Shown here one piece after another: positions 8,648 through 16,302 of a stretch of DNA of 64,000 nucleotides (the first letter of the stretch is position 1; each line of letters starts with the position of its first letter). This stretch comes from JBGPIK01 sp041484845. GTDB taxonomy: Bacteria; Desulfobacterota; Binatia; UBA9968. Location of the stretch: the NCBI GenBank assembly GCA_041484845.1, contig JBGPIK010000001.1:1-64000 (forward strand), given 5' to 3'. Both the position numbers and the translations under genes were made by a program. Below the pieces are notes generated by a model that had not been told where the DNA came from, made no database searches, and was given only the letters and a program-made list of their open reading frames with translations.

Positions 8648-10204
8648 TCAATTGAATGAAATGGCCTTGCTATATTTATCGATTAGCAATTGGTGCTGGG
8701 CATTATTGCGCACGAAGATCGATGCGACTTCGTCGGTATAAATAAGCGACCAATTTTTCTGGCTCTTTAGAATCGCCGCGATGGGGGACCGCGGATCAAA
8801 GAAGACCCAACTGATATCGTACTTATCGATCGTTTCTTGCCATTCCGGCTGACCGTCGGCGATTTTTCGGTAGTCGTTCACACGGTTCGCTCCATACATA
8901 TCGGAGCGGCCGTCGATAAACACCTTGTATTGAGGCCATGCCGCAAAAATCATGTAATCGCCGAATTCATCGAGATTGAAAATATTTCCCGTTACAGCTT
9001 CCCGTTTGAGAAACTCAACGGCAGCTACCGGGAAGCGGGTTTTGCTAAATTCGAAATGAATGAAACCGACGTTTGCCAGCGCTACAGTCACTGATATCGC
9101 GATGGCTGGCCACAGATAATGGCTCATCGATGCCTCTAATATGGCGAGGTTGTGCGATCTACGCTCATAGACTTGCAGGAGTCGCGGAGGCATACGGGTA
9201 AAAACGCCGTCAAGCATTCGAAGCAATGGACGGGAGACGATTATCGCGAATAATGGGACATACCTCACCGAGTACAGCGCCATGTAGGTTAACAAGACAA
9301 TTACTCCGACTTCGATCGGATGCAGACGAGCCCGTGACCATGCAAGTGATGCTATTAAAAGCAGCAGCATGTATTTGAAGGGCAGCGCCTGGTGAAAGTT
9401 CGGCGACAGAAACTCGGAAATTCCATCCATCAGAACGCGGTCCGACGTGAGCTTAAACGGAAAGAGTAAAATGTTATAGCCGTGCGGATTGATGACCGCA
9501 ACGGCGGTGCATAAAACCGCCGACAGCGCGAGTTGCTTTGCTTTGTCGGAGCTTTGCTCCGCGATCGAAGGCGGTGCAGTTAAGAAGCGAAGAAAATTTC
9601 CACACGCGTAAATGACAAGTAGCAGGAGGCCGATCACAAAGCCGCCGTGCAGGTTGACCCACAAGAGCATTAACGGGGGAAGGTAAATCAAGGTGTTTCT
9701 GTGGCGAAATTGATAATCGTCGAGGGCCTGATACCACACAAGCGTGAGCGCTAAGGAAAAAATATGCGGCCGCGCCAGCCAATGACTGGATGATGTTGCC
9801 ACCGCGACCGCTGTTATCCCGATCACGAGCACAATGTCGCTGCAGGTGCTTTTTAAGGAGCGATAAAGCAAAACATGCGTGAGGGCGAGAAAGAGGGAAA
9901 AACAAATAACGATTCCCGATAACCCCGATGCGCGGTAAATGACGGCCATGATGACTTCTGAAAGCCACTCGTGGGCTATCCACGCTGGCGGCGGCGCTAA
10001 ATAGGAAAATAGATCGTGGGTCGGAATGGTCCAGTTCTGAATAATATACTCGCCGGTTCGAATATGATAGCCCGTGTCCCCATCGGCGAGAAGGATGCTG
10101 CCGGATTTGAGCAGCAAAATTAGAAAAATCCCTAAAAAAATTGTGCTGCCGAAAGAAGGTAGAAAACATGAGCGGGATTTCGGCGGCGGACTCATGCTAA
10201 GCAT
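8648..10204 (-). CDS. Polytopic membrane protein, GT-C glycosyltransferase-like
   Basis: 518 residues with about ten hydrophobic helices from residue 15 to about 400, then a soluble C-terminal domain of about 110 residues (FNLDEFGDYMIFAAWPQYKVFIDGRSDMYG). The first periplasmic loop has ADGDTGYHIRTGEYI followed by IPTHDLFSY and AHEWLSEV. This acidic-loop arrangement recalls the catalytic first loop of GT-C lipid-linked-sugar glycosyltransferases (GT39/PMT-like), but similarity is weak, so substrate and activity are inference. The minus-strand neighbour on the upstream side is a histidine kinase 76 bp away. A second GT-C-like protein is encoded at 21677-23362 downstream of the pilus genes, which hints at envelope or pilin glycosylation. 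Confidence 0.75.
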   Translation of the reverse strand: MLSMSPPPKSRSCFLPSFGSTIFLGIFLILLLKSGSILLADGDTGYHIRTGEYIIQNWTIPTHDLFSYLAPPPAWIAHEWLSEVIMAVIYRASGLSGIVICFSLFLALTHVLLYRSLKSTCSDIVLVIGITAVAVATSSSHWLARPHIFSLALTLVWYQALDDYQFRHRNTLIYLPPLMLLWVNLHGGFVIGLLLLVIYACGNFLRFLTAPPSIAEQSSDKAKQLALSAVLCTAVAVINPHGYNILLFPFKLTSDRVLMDGISEFLSPNFHQALPFKYMLLLLIASLAWSRARLHPIEVGVIVLLTYMALYSVRYVPLFAIIVSRPLLRMLDGVFTRMPPRLLQVYERRSHNLAILEASMSHYLWPAIAISVTVALANVGFIHFEFSKTRFPVAAVEFLKREAVTGNIFNLDEFGDYMIFAAWPQYKVFIDGRSDMYGANRVNDYRKIADGQPEWQETIDKYDISWVFFDPRSPIAAILKSQKNWSLIYTDEVASIFVRNNAQHQLLIDKYSKAISFN

Positions 10205-10280
10205 GCCTCATGAGGATAGCCCCGTGGAATCGGGGACGGAGGATCGTCACAGGAATCCCGAAAACGTCCATTCGTGGGGC

Positions 10281-11483
10281 TCAAAGAACCTGGCTCGTCT
10301 TGCGGACTTCTTGAACCGTTTCTTTTCGACGATCAACGCCTACGCTGGGATTTTTGTCGACCCGAAAAAAGGGAGTTTTGATTAAAGTAAACAATCGCCT
10401 CCTGCGTAATTGCCGACCTTCGAGAACCCGCGGTAATACGATTCTAAATGTAGACCCTTTGCCCATTTCGCTATCGACCGTGATCGTCCCCTTGATCTGC
10501 TCGAGATGCTTTTTAACGATACTCAACCCGAGACCGATTCCGCCCCTCGATTGTTCCGTGGAGGTTTTATGAACTTGTATGAAGGGTTCAAAAATGGTGG
10601 TTAGATAATGTTGCGGAATCCCCATCCCGGTATCGCTTACCTCGAAGAGTATGGAGTCGGTAGAGGACACGGGCTCGACACGCACCGAAATAGAGCCTGT
10701 ATCCGTATATTTCAGCGCGTTCTGCAATAAATTGCTTAATATTTCTTTGAGCCTTTCCGCGTCGCTTACCATCGTCGTTAGCTTTGGCGAAACATTCCAT
10801 TGGAGTTCGATGCCTTTTTGGCGGCACAGGAAATCGAAGGTATCGCGGAGATCGCTAATAAGTTTGCCTAGAGAAATTTGTTCGATACGGATTGCCTGCT
10901 TACTAGATTCTAAGCGCGAGTAGATGAGAATCTGATCAATCATGTTTTTGAGATGACTCGATTGCTTAGCGACGACCTGTAATATTTCGTGATGCTTGGC
11001 CTGGATTTCGCCGTAGAGGCCGTCGGTCATGCACTCAATGTAGCCGATAATGACCGCCAATGGAGTTCTAAGCTCGTGCGATACCTGGTTTAGAAACTCT
11101 GATTTAAGTCGTGCCAGATGTTCCGCTCTTTCCTTTTCCTGCTTGAGGACTGCAAGAATCGCATCGCTTTTGTTTTTAGGGGGAGAGGAGGCGCTCGCGA
11201 TGACCAGCGCCACCATGAGAATGCCGAAGACCGCGATGCCGCCGTACAGGAGCAGTTCTTTATTTGTCAATAAGTAGATTGCAAAGTTAAAAACTTGATG
11301 CCCCGCTTTTTCGGAAATTTCAGAAATGTTCGGCGGTCTCAAGGAATCGCTATGAGCGGCGCGGGGATGCGAGTAGCTCAAATCCGCTGCACCGTTGGCA
11401 GCGTGGCAGCCCGATGGGAACGCGCCGCCGACAATCATGGCGAGCATGAGAAGCCCGGCAATAATTGCGGTTCTGAGCGCCAT
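10281..11483 (-). CDS. Membrane-bound sensor histidine kinase
   Basis: 400 residues. An N-terminal hydrophobic segment (signal or first membrane helix) leads to a short periplasmic part of about 45 residues; a second helix sits near residues 76-98 (LLLYGGIAVFGILMVALVIASA). HisKA contains FLNQVSHELRTPLAVIIGYIE with the phosphorylated His. HATPase shows the N box LSNLLQNALKYT, DTGMGIP and GGIGLGLSIVKKH. The C-terminal ~40 residues are basic and unusual. Two bases separate it from the upstream receiver-GGDEF gene, so the two form one operon and very probably one phosphorelay controlling c-di-GMP synthesis. The tiny sensory loop suggests a membrane signal or a partner protein. Confidence 0.93.
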   Translation of the reverse strand: MALRTAIIAGLLMLAMIVGGAFPSGCHAANGAADLSYSHPRAAHSDSLRPPNISEISEKAGHQVFNFAIYLLTNKELLLYGGIAVFGILMVALVIASASSPPKNKSDAILAVLKQEKERAEHLARLKSEFLNQVSHELRTPLAVIIGYIECMTDGLYGEIQAKHHEILQVVAKQSSHLKNMIDQILIYSRLESSKQAIRIEQISLGKLISDLRDTFDFLCRQKGIELQWNVSPKLTTMVSDAERLKEILSNLLQNALKYTDTGSISVRVEPVSSTDSILFEVSDTGMGIPQHYLTTIFEPFIQVHKTSTEQSRGGIGLGLSIVKKHLEQIKGTITVDSEMGKGSTFRIVLPRVLEGRQLRRRRLFTLIKTPFFRVDKNPSVGVDRRKETVQEVRKTSQVL

Positions 11484-11485
11484 TC

Positions 11486-12442
11486 CTAGAAATTGGCGGC
11501 GGCTTGATCGAGATTAGTTTTTTTTTCGGGAGCGCAAACTTCTATCCGATCTTTTCCGCTGTTCTTTGCGACGTAGAGGGCTTGATCGGCGTCCTTCAAC
11601 ATCTGCGGCCACTCGGAATAGCTTCGATTCGAGGTTGAACTCAGGCCAATGCTCACGGTCAGGCGGAAGGGCTGATTGGGGGCGCCGAAAGTACAAGATC
11701 TGATCGCATCGTGGATTTTGGTGGCAACCTGTAGAGCGCTGTCTTGCTCCGTTTCAGGCAATACGAGAACAAACTCTTCGCCGCCGTAGCGTGATGGAAA
11801 ATCGCTCTGTCGCGTCTTCTCGCGCAGCGTCTCTGAAATTTTGACGAGTGCCGCGTCGCCGCCGTGGTGACCATAGGTGTCATTGATGAGTTTGAAGTTG
11901 TCGATATCGAGCATGAGCAGAGAAAGGGGATGGTGATAACGCTTGGCGCGCTCAAATTCTTCGTTAAGTTTCTTTTCCGAGGCGCGACGATTAAAGAGGC
12001 CGGTCAACGGATCAATATGCGTCTGATGTTCTAAATGCTGCTGGTACTGGACGACGCGTGATCCGACTCGCACCCGCGCGAGGAGCTCTGAAAAGGAAAA
12101 CGGCTTCGTGATGTAATCATCCGCTCCCAGATCCAAACCACGGACCCGGTCGCCTTCCTGAATTCGCGCGGTGATTAGAATCAAATAAATACTCTTGAGA
12201 GCTGCGTTGTTTCTAATGCGGTTAATTAACTCGAAACCATCCATTTTAGGCATCATAATGTCAGAGAGCGCGATTTGGACCTTTTCGACTTCGAGTTTCT
12301 CGAGGGCTTCGACGCCGTTGGCGGCCGTGACCACTCGATACCCTTCTCTCTGAAGAACGATCGCCAGTAAGTCTCTTTGATCGGGATGGTCCTCTATGAC
12401 GAGGACGGTTAAAGGCGTCTTGTCTGTTGCATTATTGTTCAT
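11486..12442 (-). CDS. Response regulator with GGDEF output: diguanylate cyclase (PleD/WspR-like)
   Basis: 318 residues. The receiver domain (1-120) shows VLVIEDHPDQRDLL, phosphoacceptor Asp in IALSDIMMPKMDG, and ITA and ITKPFS with the conserved Lys. The GGDEF domain (about 135-300) has DPLTGLFNRR, LLMLDIDNFKLINDTYGH and active-site signature RYGGEEFVLVLPE, so it should synthesise c-di-GMP from GTP. The I-site position just before it reads EKTRQSDFPSRYGG, where an RxxD motif (REKTRQSD) may be present. It is the first gene of an operon with the histidine kinase. A sigma-54-like box lies 50 bp upstream. Confidence 0.95.
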   Translation of the reverse strand: MNNNATDKTPLTVLVIEDHPDQRDLLAIVLQREGYRVVTAANGVEALEKLEVEKVQIALSDIMMPKMDGFELINRIRNNAALKSIYLILITARIQEGDRVRGLDLGADDYITKPFSFSELLARVRVGSRVVQYQQHLEHQTHIDPLTGLFNRRASEKKLNEEFERAKRYHHPLSLLMLDIDNFKLINDTYGHHGGDAALVKISETLREKTRQSDFPSRYGGEEFVLVLPETEQDSALQVATKIHDAIRSCTFGAPNQPFRLTVSIGLSSTSNRSYSEWPQMLKDADQALYVAKNSGKDRIEVCAPEKKTNLDQAAANF

Positions 12443-12714
12443 CTATTTTCTTTTCCGTTGGACAGTTTCGTCATGTGCCGAGCGTCTACGCTAGCAAAAG
12501 CCGTACCCGGTAACGAGCTGTCAATTTGTTGTCTCATTTCCGGACATGTGATGAACCGCTGAGAGCGGAATTTTGACCAATGTCTCAATATTCCTATCTT
12601 ATTCGCTAATCAACTACTTTGGCATGAGATTCCTAGTGGCGACAGATTTTGGCCGACGCCTAATCTAAACTGTGCAAATAGTGACATCGGCTTGGTCCTG
12701 ACTGTCAAATTTGG
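12443..12714. other. Divergent control region, upstream part
   Basis: Non-coding sequence between the minus-strand regulator operon and the plus-strand pilus operon. Apart from the sigma-54-like box and small palindrome described separately I see nothing definite. Confidence 0.5.
12493..12508 (-). promoter_or_regulatory. Possible sigma-54 (-24/-12) promoter for the receiver-GGDEF/kinase operon
   Basis: On the minus strand the sequence reads GGGTACGGCTTTTGCT. The invariant GG (-24) and GC (-12) have the correct spacing and the -12 half is a perfect TTGCT, but the -24 half deviates at two positions (TGGCAC expected). The start codon lies about 50 bases downstream. A short palindrome CCGCT-gag-AGCGG sits at 12556-12568, upstream of it. 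Weak to moderate evidence. Confidence 0.4.
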
Positions 12715-12746
12715 CATCCAAGTCACGCCAGAACGCGACTTGGATG
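12715..12746. promoter_or_regulatory. 10-bp inverted repeat upstream of the flp promoter, candidate enhancer-binding site
   Basis: CATCCAAGTC at 12715-12724 and its exact reverse complement GACTTGGATG at 12737-12746, spacer 12 bp. The centre lies about 50 bp upstream of the sigma-54 -24 element and about 75-80 bp upstream of the expected start, where NtrC-type activators bind. The activator encoded at 31159-32439 is a candidate ligand (inference). Confidence 0.55.
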
Positions 12747-12780
12747 GGTCAATACATTGAAAAGGCAAGAAAGTCAGTTC

Positions 12781-12796
12781 TGGCACGGAATCTGCT
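12781..12796 (+). promoter_or_regulatory. Sigma-54 (RpoN) promoter of the Tad pilus operon
   Basis: TGGCACGGAATCTGCT matches the -24/-12 consensus TGGCAC-R-N4-TTGCW in all but one position (C for the first T of the -12 block). Spacing between the invariant GG and GC is exact. Transcription would begin near 12808, giving flp a leader of about 140 bases. No competing sigma-70 promoter stands out. The inverted repeat at 12715-12746 is at a typical enhancer distance. Confidence 0.8.
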
Positions 12797-12817
12797 CAGG
12801 GCACAATCCATAACAGA

Positions 12818-12885
12818 TTGGTTGCGAAGAAGAACTCAATACAGATTAAAAGCCAGATGACGAAAGAGTGTTCTTCATGAACCAA
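12818..12885 (+). promoter_or_regulatory. Nested stem-loop in the flp mRNA leader
   Basis: Outer arms TTGGTT (12818-12823) and AACCAA (12880-12885) enclose inner arms GAAGAACTC (12829-12837) and GAGTGTTCTTC (12866-12876, one bulged base). The structure lies fully within the predicted leader and ends about 60 bases before the start codon. It does not match the c-di-GMP riboswitch pattern I know. It may affect mRNA stability or translation of the pilin. Confidence 0.45.
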
Positions 12886-12945
12886 CGATTATCGAACTGA
12901 CGGAAAAAAGGAAATTGGCTTAATCGGAAAGGGGGTGAAACTAAT

Positions 12946-13140
12946 ATGGAGCTTCTAAAGAGGTTAGTGCTAGAGGAGGACGGGCAAGGTTTGGTGGAAT
13001 ATACCTTGATTGTTCTGCTCGTGGCGTTGGTTTTCTGGGTAGCGATTAAGAATACGAACATTGGTACGGCTTTGGCCGATGGATGGAGCAGCATCACAAG
13101 TTGCGTGAGCAATCCGACGGGTTGCAGTGCCTCCTCTTAA
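12946..13140 (+). CDS. flp: Flp-type pilin (Tad pilus major subunit precursor)
   Basis: 64 residues with the class-IVb prepilin layout: a 13-residue leader rich in charge, then GQGLVEYTLIVLLVALVFW, in which processing would occur at G/Q or just after, with Glu and Tyr at the conserved +5/+6 positions and a 20-residue hydrophobic helix. The short C-terminal part has a Cys pair (SCVSNPTGCS) that could form a disulphide loop. A strong ribosome-binding site (AAAGGGGGTG) precedes ATG 12946. It is the first gene after the sigma-54 promoter and is followed by a strong hairpin, suggesting high pilin expression relative to the assembly genes. Substrate of the CpaA peptidase encoded next. Confidence 0.93.
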   Translation: MELLKRLVLEEDGQGLVEYTLIVLLVALVFWVAIKNTNIGTALADGWSSITSCVSNPTGCSASS

Positions 13141-13176
13141 TGACATGGGAATGAAAGTAATCGATGATGAAGTTTG

Positions 13177-13209
13177 CCCGGAGTTAGGAGGGTAACCTCC
13201 TACTCCGGG
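13177..13209 (+). terminator. Strong 14-bp hairpin between flp and cpaA (partial terminator or processing site)
   Basis: Arms CCCGGAGT-T-AGGAGG and CCTCCTACTCCGGG pair over 14 bp with a single bulge and a GTAA tetraloop. No T-run follows, so it is not a classic intrinsic terminator. Its position just after the pilin gene suggests an attenuating or 3'-stabilising structure that makes flp mRNA more abundant than the downstream transcript. Confidence 0.6.
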
Positions 13210-13302
13210 GGCGTGTCCAACTGACATCGGTTGCGAGAATTTCGTTGACAGCCTAGACTCTCATGTGTAGGATTTCGCGAAAACAATGGCGTAACAAAGC
13301 TT

Positions 13303-13842
13303 TTGATTCTTTTTGATCTAATTGTCGTAACCGTTACGAGCCTATCGGTTTTCTTCGATCTGACAGTTCGAAGGATTCCGAATTGGCTTATTTTGTTTGG
13401 CCTGGGAGCAGGCTTAATACTCAATTTTCACCGGAGCCCAAGCGAGTTTTCCTACAGTGTAATCGGGTTTTTTATCGGCGTCGGAACCTTCCTTGTTCCT
13501 TTTTCACTTGGCTGGATGGGCGCCGGTGATGTAAAATACTCCGGAGTGATTGGTGCGATACTCGGAGTTAAATTGCTTCCCAGAGTTTTATTTTACGCTT
13601 CGGTGGTGGCCGGGATAATGGCGATAGGTTCCGTATTGGTCGGCCGTTGTCGACTAAGCGTTTTGAAAACTACTTGGACCGAATGCAAAATCGCCGCTTT
13701 AACTTTTGGTCACCTCCTTCCCGAAACTGTAACCGTGCGAGTTTCACAGGGTGGCTATTCGTTACCGTGGGGCGTCGCTCTTGGTGCCGGAACGATGCTC
13801 GCCTATTTCGTTGATCGCGAAGGACATTGGGCTGGTTTTTAG
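13303..13842 (+). CDS. cpaA: Prepilin peptidase of the Tad pilus (CpaA/TadV)
   Basis: 179-residue inner-membrane aspartic protease of the A24 family. It has about five to six hydrophobic helices and the two catalytic Asp regions: FFDLTVRRIPNWL near residue 20 and MGAGDVKYSG near residue 73, the G-x-GD hallmark. It cleaves the Flp leader peptide. The short form without the N-terminal methylase domain is normal for Tad systems. The start chosen is TTG 13303; the ribosome-binding site is poor and the frame is open for a few codons upstream, so the exact start is uncertain. Follows flp after the hairpin. Confidence 0.9.
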   Translation: MILFDLIVVTVTSLSVFFDLTVRRIPNWLILFGLGAGLILNFHRSPSEFSYSVIGFFIGVGTFLVPFSLGWMGAGDVKYSGVIGAILGVKLLPRVLFYASVVAGIMAIGSVLVGRCRLSVLKTTWTECKIAALTFGHLLPETVTVRVSQGGYSLPWGVALGAGTMLAYFVDREGHWAGF

Positions 13843-13906
13843 AACTAATTTAGAATCTAATAATGAAGAGAAACGAGTAGTAGCGTTAATTGAAAGAGGA
13901 GCTGCC

Positions 13907-14731
13907 ATGCAGAACCGATTGAAAGTCGCTCTTGTTGTTGCGGTGTTTTTCGGTTTGATCGCCGCCTATGGAATATACAATTTCTTAAATCAACAACGAA
14001 AAGCCGCGGAAGCATTCCGTACGACGACGCAGGACGTTGTGGTCGCGGCGAAAGATATCGCGCCCGGCACGATGATTAATGAAGATCTCATCAAGAACGG
14101 CACGATTAAAACAACGCCGTGGCCGAAGACGTCCGTACCGGTAGGGGCATTCTCGTCGCCCCAGCAGGTTATCGGCAAAACAAACCGCGTGAAGATTATT
14201 GCGAACGAGCCGATCCTTGAGTCGCGACTAGCCGGGGAAGGAGCCGGTCTGACGGTTAGGCTAGAAGCCGGTAAGCGGGCTATGGCCGTAAGGGTCGACG
14301 AAATCATCGGCGTGAGTGGATTTATCGTTCCCGATGATCGTGTCGATGTGATACTTACAACGACGCCTCCGGGAAGCGCGAGCCAGGAGAATCGAATAGC
14401 GAAGATTGTCCTGCAGAACAAGCGAGTGCTTTCGGTCGCTCAAAGCACGGAACAAAAGGATGGAAAGCCACAGCTTGCCCGATCGATAACGTTAGAAGTG
14501 ACTCCGGAGGATGCTGAAAAACTATCGCTTGCTTCGCAGGAAGGACAGATCGCTCTGGCGCTTAGAGGACTGGGTGATGATGCGCAAACGGCGACATCGG
14601 GCAGTCGCAAAGGGGATCTTCTGGCGGTCGCTGCGGTTAAAAAGGGAACCCCGGGAACCGTGGTTCGTGCGCCGGAGAAATACCGGGTGGAAGTCATTCA
14701 GGGTAATGATCGGAAAGTGGTGGAATTCTAA
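13907..14731 (+). CDS. cpaB: Tad pilus assembly protein CpaB/RcpC
   Basis: ATG 13907, preceded by AGAGGAG, is preferred over an upstream in-frame start at 13751 that lies inside cpaA. The 274-residue protein has one N-terminal membrane helix (KVALVVAVFFGLIAAYGIYNF), a SAF domain (DVVVAAKDIAPGTMINEDLI; about residues 40-105), then the conserved AGKRAMAVRVDEIIGVSGFIVPDDRVDVI block with the RcpC-type beta domain. By family it is periplasmic, associates with the secretin and helps pilus biogenesis. Position between cpaA and cpaC is canonical. The C-terminal tail ends in a short basic stretch. Confidence 0.92.
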   Translation: MQNRLKVALVVAVFFGLIAAYGIYNFLNQQRKAAEAFRTTTQDVVVAAKDIAPGTMINEDLIKNGTIKTTPWPKTSVPVGAFSSPQQVIGKTNRVKIIANEPILESRLAGEGAGLTVRLEAGKRAMAVRVDEIIGVSGFIVPDDRVDVILTTTPPGSASQENRIAKIVLQNKRVLSVAQSTEQKDGKPQLARSITLEVTPEDAEKLSLASQEGQIALALRGLGDDAQTATSGSRKGDLLAVAAVKKGTPGTVVRAPEKYRVEVIQGNDRKVVEF

Positions 14732-14753
14732 ATTGATTGTAAGGAGAGAACCA

Positions 14754-16235
14754 ATGTTACACTTTCGGTCGTACAAAGGACTGCAACCCATTCTCGGCCT
14801 TGGTGCTTTTTGTCTGGTGTTTGTAGCGTCGCAGCTATTCGCGCAGCAACAGCCGGTCACACCAACCATTACGGTTACCGTTAATAAATCAATGGTTTTT
14901 CGACTCGCGGAAAGAGCGAAGCGAGTCTCCGTTTCACAGCCTCAAGTTGCGGATGTAGTGGTCGTCGCGCCAACCCAGCTTTTAATCAATGGCAAAGCCG
15001 TCGGTACGACATCGCTGATCCTATTCGACGATAAGGGTGAAGTGTCGAATTATGATTTAATTGTTACCCCTGACGTCGGAGCGCTGCGCGCCCAATTGAG
15101 GGTTGTGCTTCCGAATGAAAAAGTGGAGGTATCGACATCCGCCGCCTTTCTCGTGCTTAGAGGAGAGGTCTCCAATGAGGTCGTGTACGATAAGGTCCTT
15201 GAATTGGTGCAATCGTATCTTCCGCCCAAACCTCCTGCAGCAGTGGCCCCGTCGACAAACACGAGCGTCAGTGTCGGAGCAAGGCAAAGTCGACCTACCA
15301 TCACTGGGATAAGTCTTGCAGGCGGAGGCCAGCTTTCGTTTGAGGAGGAATCCTCCTTGGAACATGTGGACAGATGGGAGGACAAGCGAAAACTCGAGGG
15401 AATTATTGACCTGCTGGTAATCAAAGAGGTTCGACAAATCGAGTTGGACGTCATTGTTGCTGAAGTTCAAATGGATAAATTGAGGGACATCGGGTTTAAC
15501 ATTACGCAAAGCAACAAAAATCCCAATCAGAACTTCAATTCCGTGAATACACTGGGGTCATTGCTTGGCGGTGTCTCTACCGGTTCTTTTTCGTGGGTCA
15601 ATGGGGCTTACTCTCTTACAACGTTATATAGACTGCTCCAGAATAAGGACATTTCAGAAATTCTGGCTCAGCCCCGACTGGTGATGAAGAATGGCCGGTC
15701 TGGTACGTTTTTGGCCGGAGGAGAATTTCCGGTGGTGCAGACTCTGCAGGATTCGTTCTCGGTAGAATTTAAGCCTTTCGGTGTGAAGCTCGATTTTGTT
15801 CCGACAATAACCTGGTCGGATCGTATCGATCTTAGAGTTTACCCCGAAGTCAGTGAAATTGATGAAGCCATTGCCGTCAACGGAATACCAGGACTCAAGG
15901 TGCGTAGAACCGTCAATCGCGTCGAAATGACCGACGGTGAGAGTTTGGTCATTGGCGGTCTCTTGGATCGACGAATAACAAAATCCCTTAACAAGTTCCC
16001 GCTTTTGGGAGACATCCCGATTTTGGGCGCGCTTTTTCGCAGCACGCACTTCCAAAACTCCGAGTCGGAACTGGTCTTCGTGATTACTCCGCGAATTGTG
16101 AGAGCGATGAAGCCTGGGGAAAAACCGCAGCTTCCGTCCATCGAAAAATATGATGACCCCGACATTCGACAAATTCCACTGCCTGAGTCTTCCGATGACA
16201 GGAGGCCAACGTCGCGGGGGGCAACTATTCCATAG
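14754..16235 (+). CDS. cpaC: Tad pilus outer-membrane secretin CpaC/RcpA
   Basis: ATG 14754 (AAGGAG upstream) gives 493 residues; the frame runs further upstream but that part overlaps cpaB. A signal peptide covers about residues 1-31 (LGLGAFCLVFVASQLFAQ). N-terminal T2SS/pilus secretin N0-like domain: ITVTVNKSMVFRLAERAKRVSVSQPQVADVVVVAP; BON-like domain around VLRGEVSNEVVYDKVLELV. C-terminal secretin domain: ISEILAQPRLVMKNGRSGTFLAGGEFP, then VNRVEMTDGESLVIGGLL and FPLLGDIPILGALFRS, and a VFVITPRIV ending. It forms the outer-membrane channel for the pilus. The last 40 residues are Pro-rich. Confidence 0.94.
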   Translation: MLHFRSYKGLQPILGLGAFCLVFVASQLFAQQQPVTPTITVTVNKSMVFRLAERAKRVSVSQPQVADVVVVAPTQLLINGKAVGTTSLILFDDKGEVSNYDLIVTPDVGALRAQLRVVLPNEKVEVSTSAAFLVLRGEVSNEVVYDKVLELVQSYLPPKPPAAVAPSTNTSVSVGARQSRPTITGISLAGGGQLSFEEESSLEHVDRWEDKRKLEGIIDLLVIKEVRQIELDVIVAEVQMDKLRDIGFNITQSNKNPNQNFNSVNTLGSLLGGVSTGSFSWVNGAYSLTTLYRLLQNKDISEILAQPRLVMKNGRSGTFLAGGEFPVVQTLQDSFSVEFKPFGVKLDFVPTITWSDRIDLRVYPEVSEIDEAIAVNGIPGLKVRRTVNRVEMTDGESLVIGGLLDRRITKSLNKFPLLGDIPILGALFRSTHFQNSESELVFVITPRIVRAMKPGEKPQLPSIEKYDDPDIRQIPLPESSDDRRPTSRGATIP

Positions 16236-16302
16236 CGGCCACGACTTAGTGCCCCGGCAAGCCGCCGCATGGACGTAAGGCGACCATCGCCTATATAAGG
16301 CA

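Noticed and set aside
9474..10169. 231-codon frame overlapping the membrane-protein gene in another frame of the same strand
   Set aside because: Arg/Ser/His-rich shadow of a strongly supported polytopic membrane protein.
12797..12945. c-di-GMP riboswitch in the flp leader
   Set aside because: The leader folds into a nested hairpin but lacks the conserved joining sequences of GEMM-type riboswitches that I would expect.
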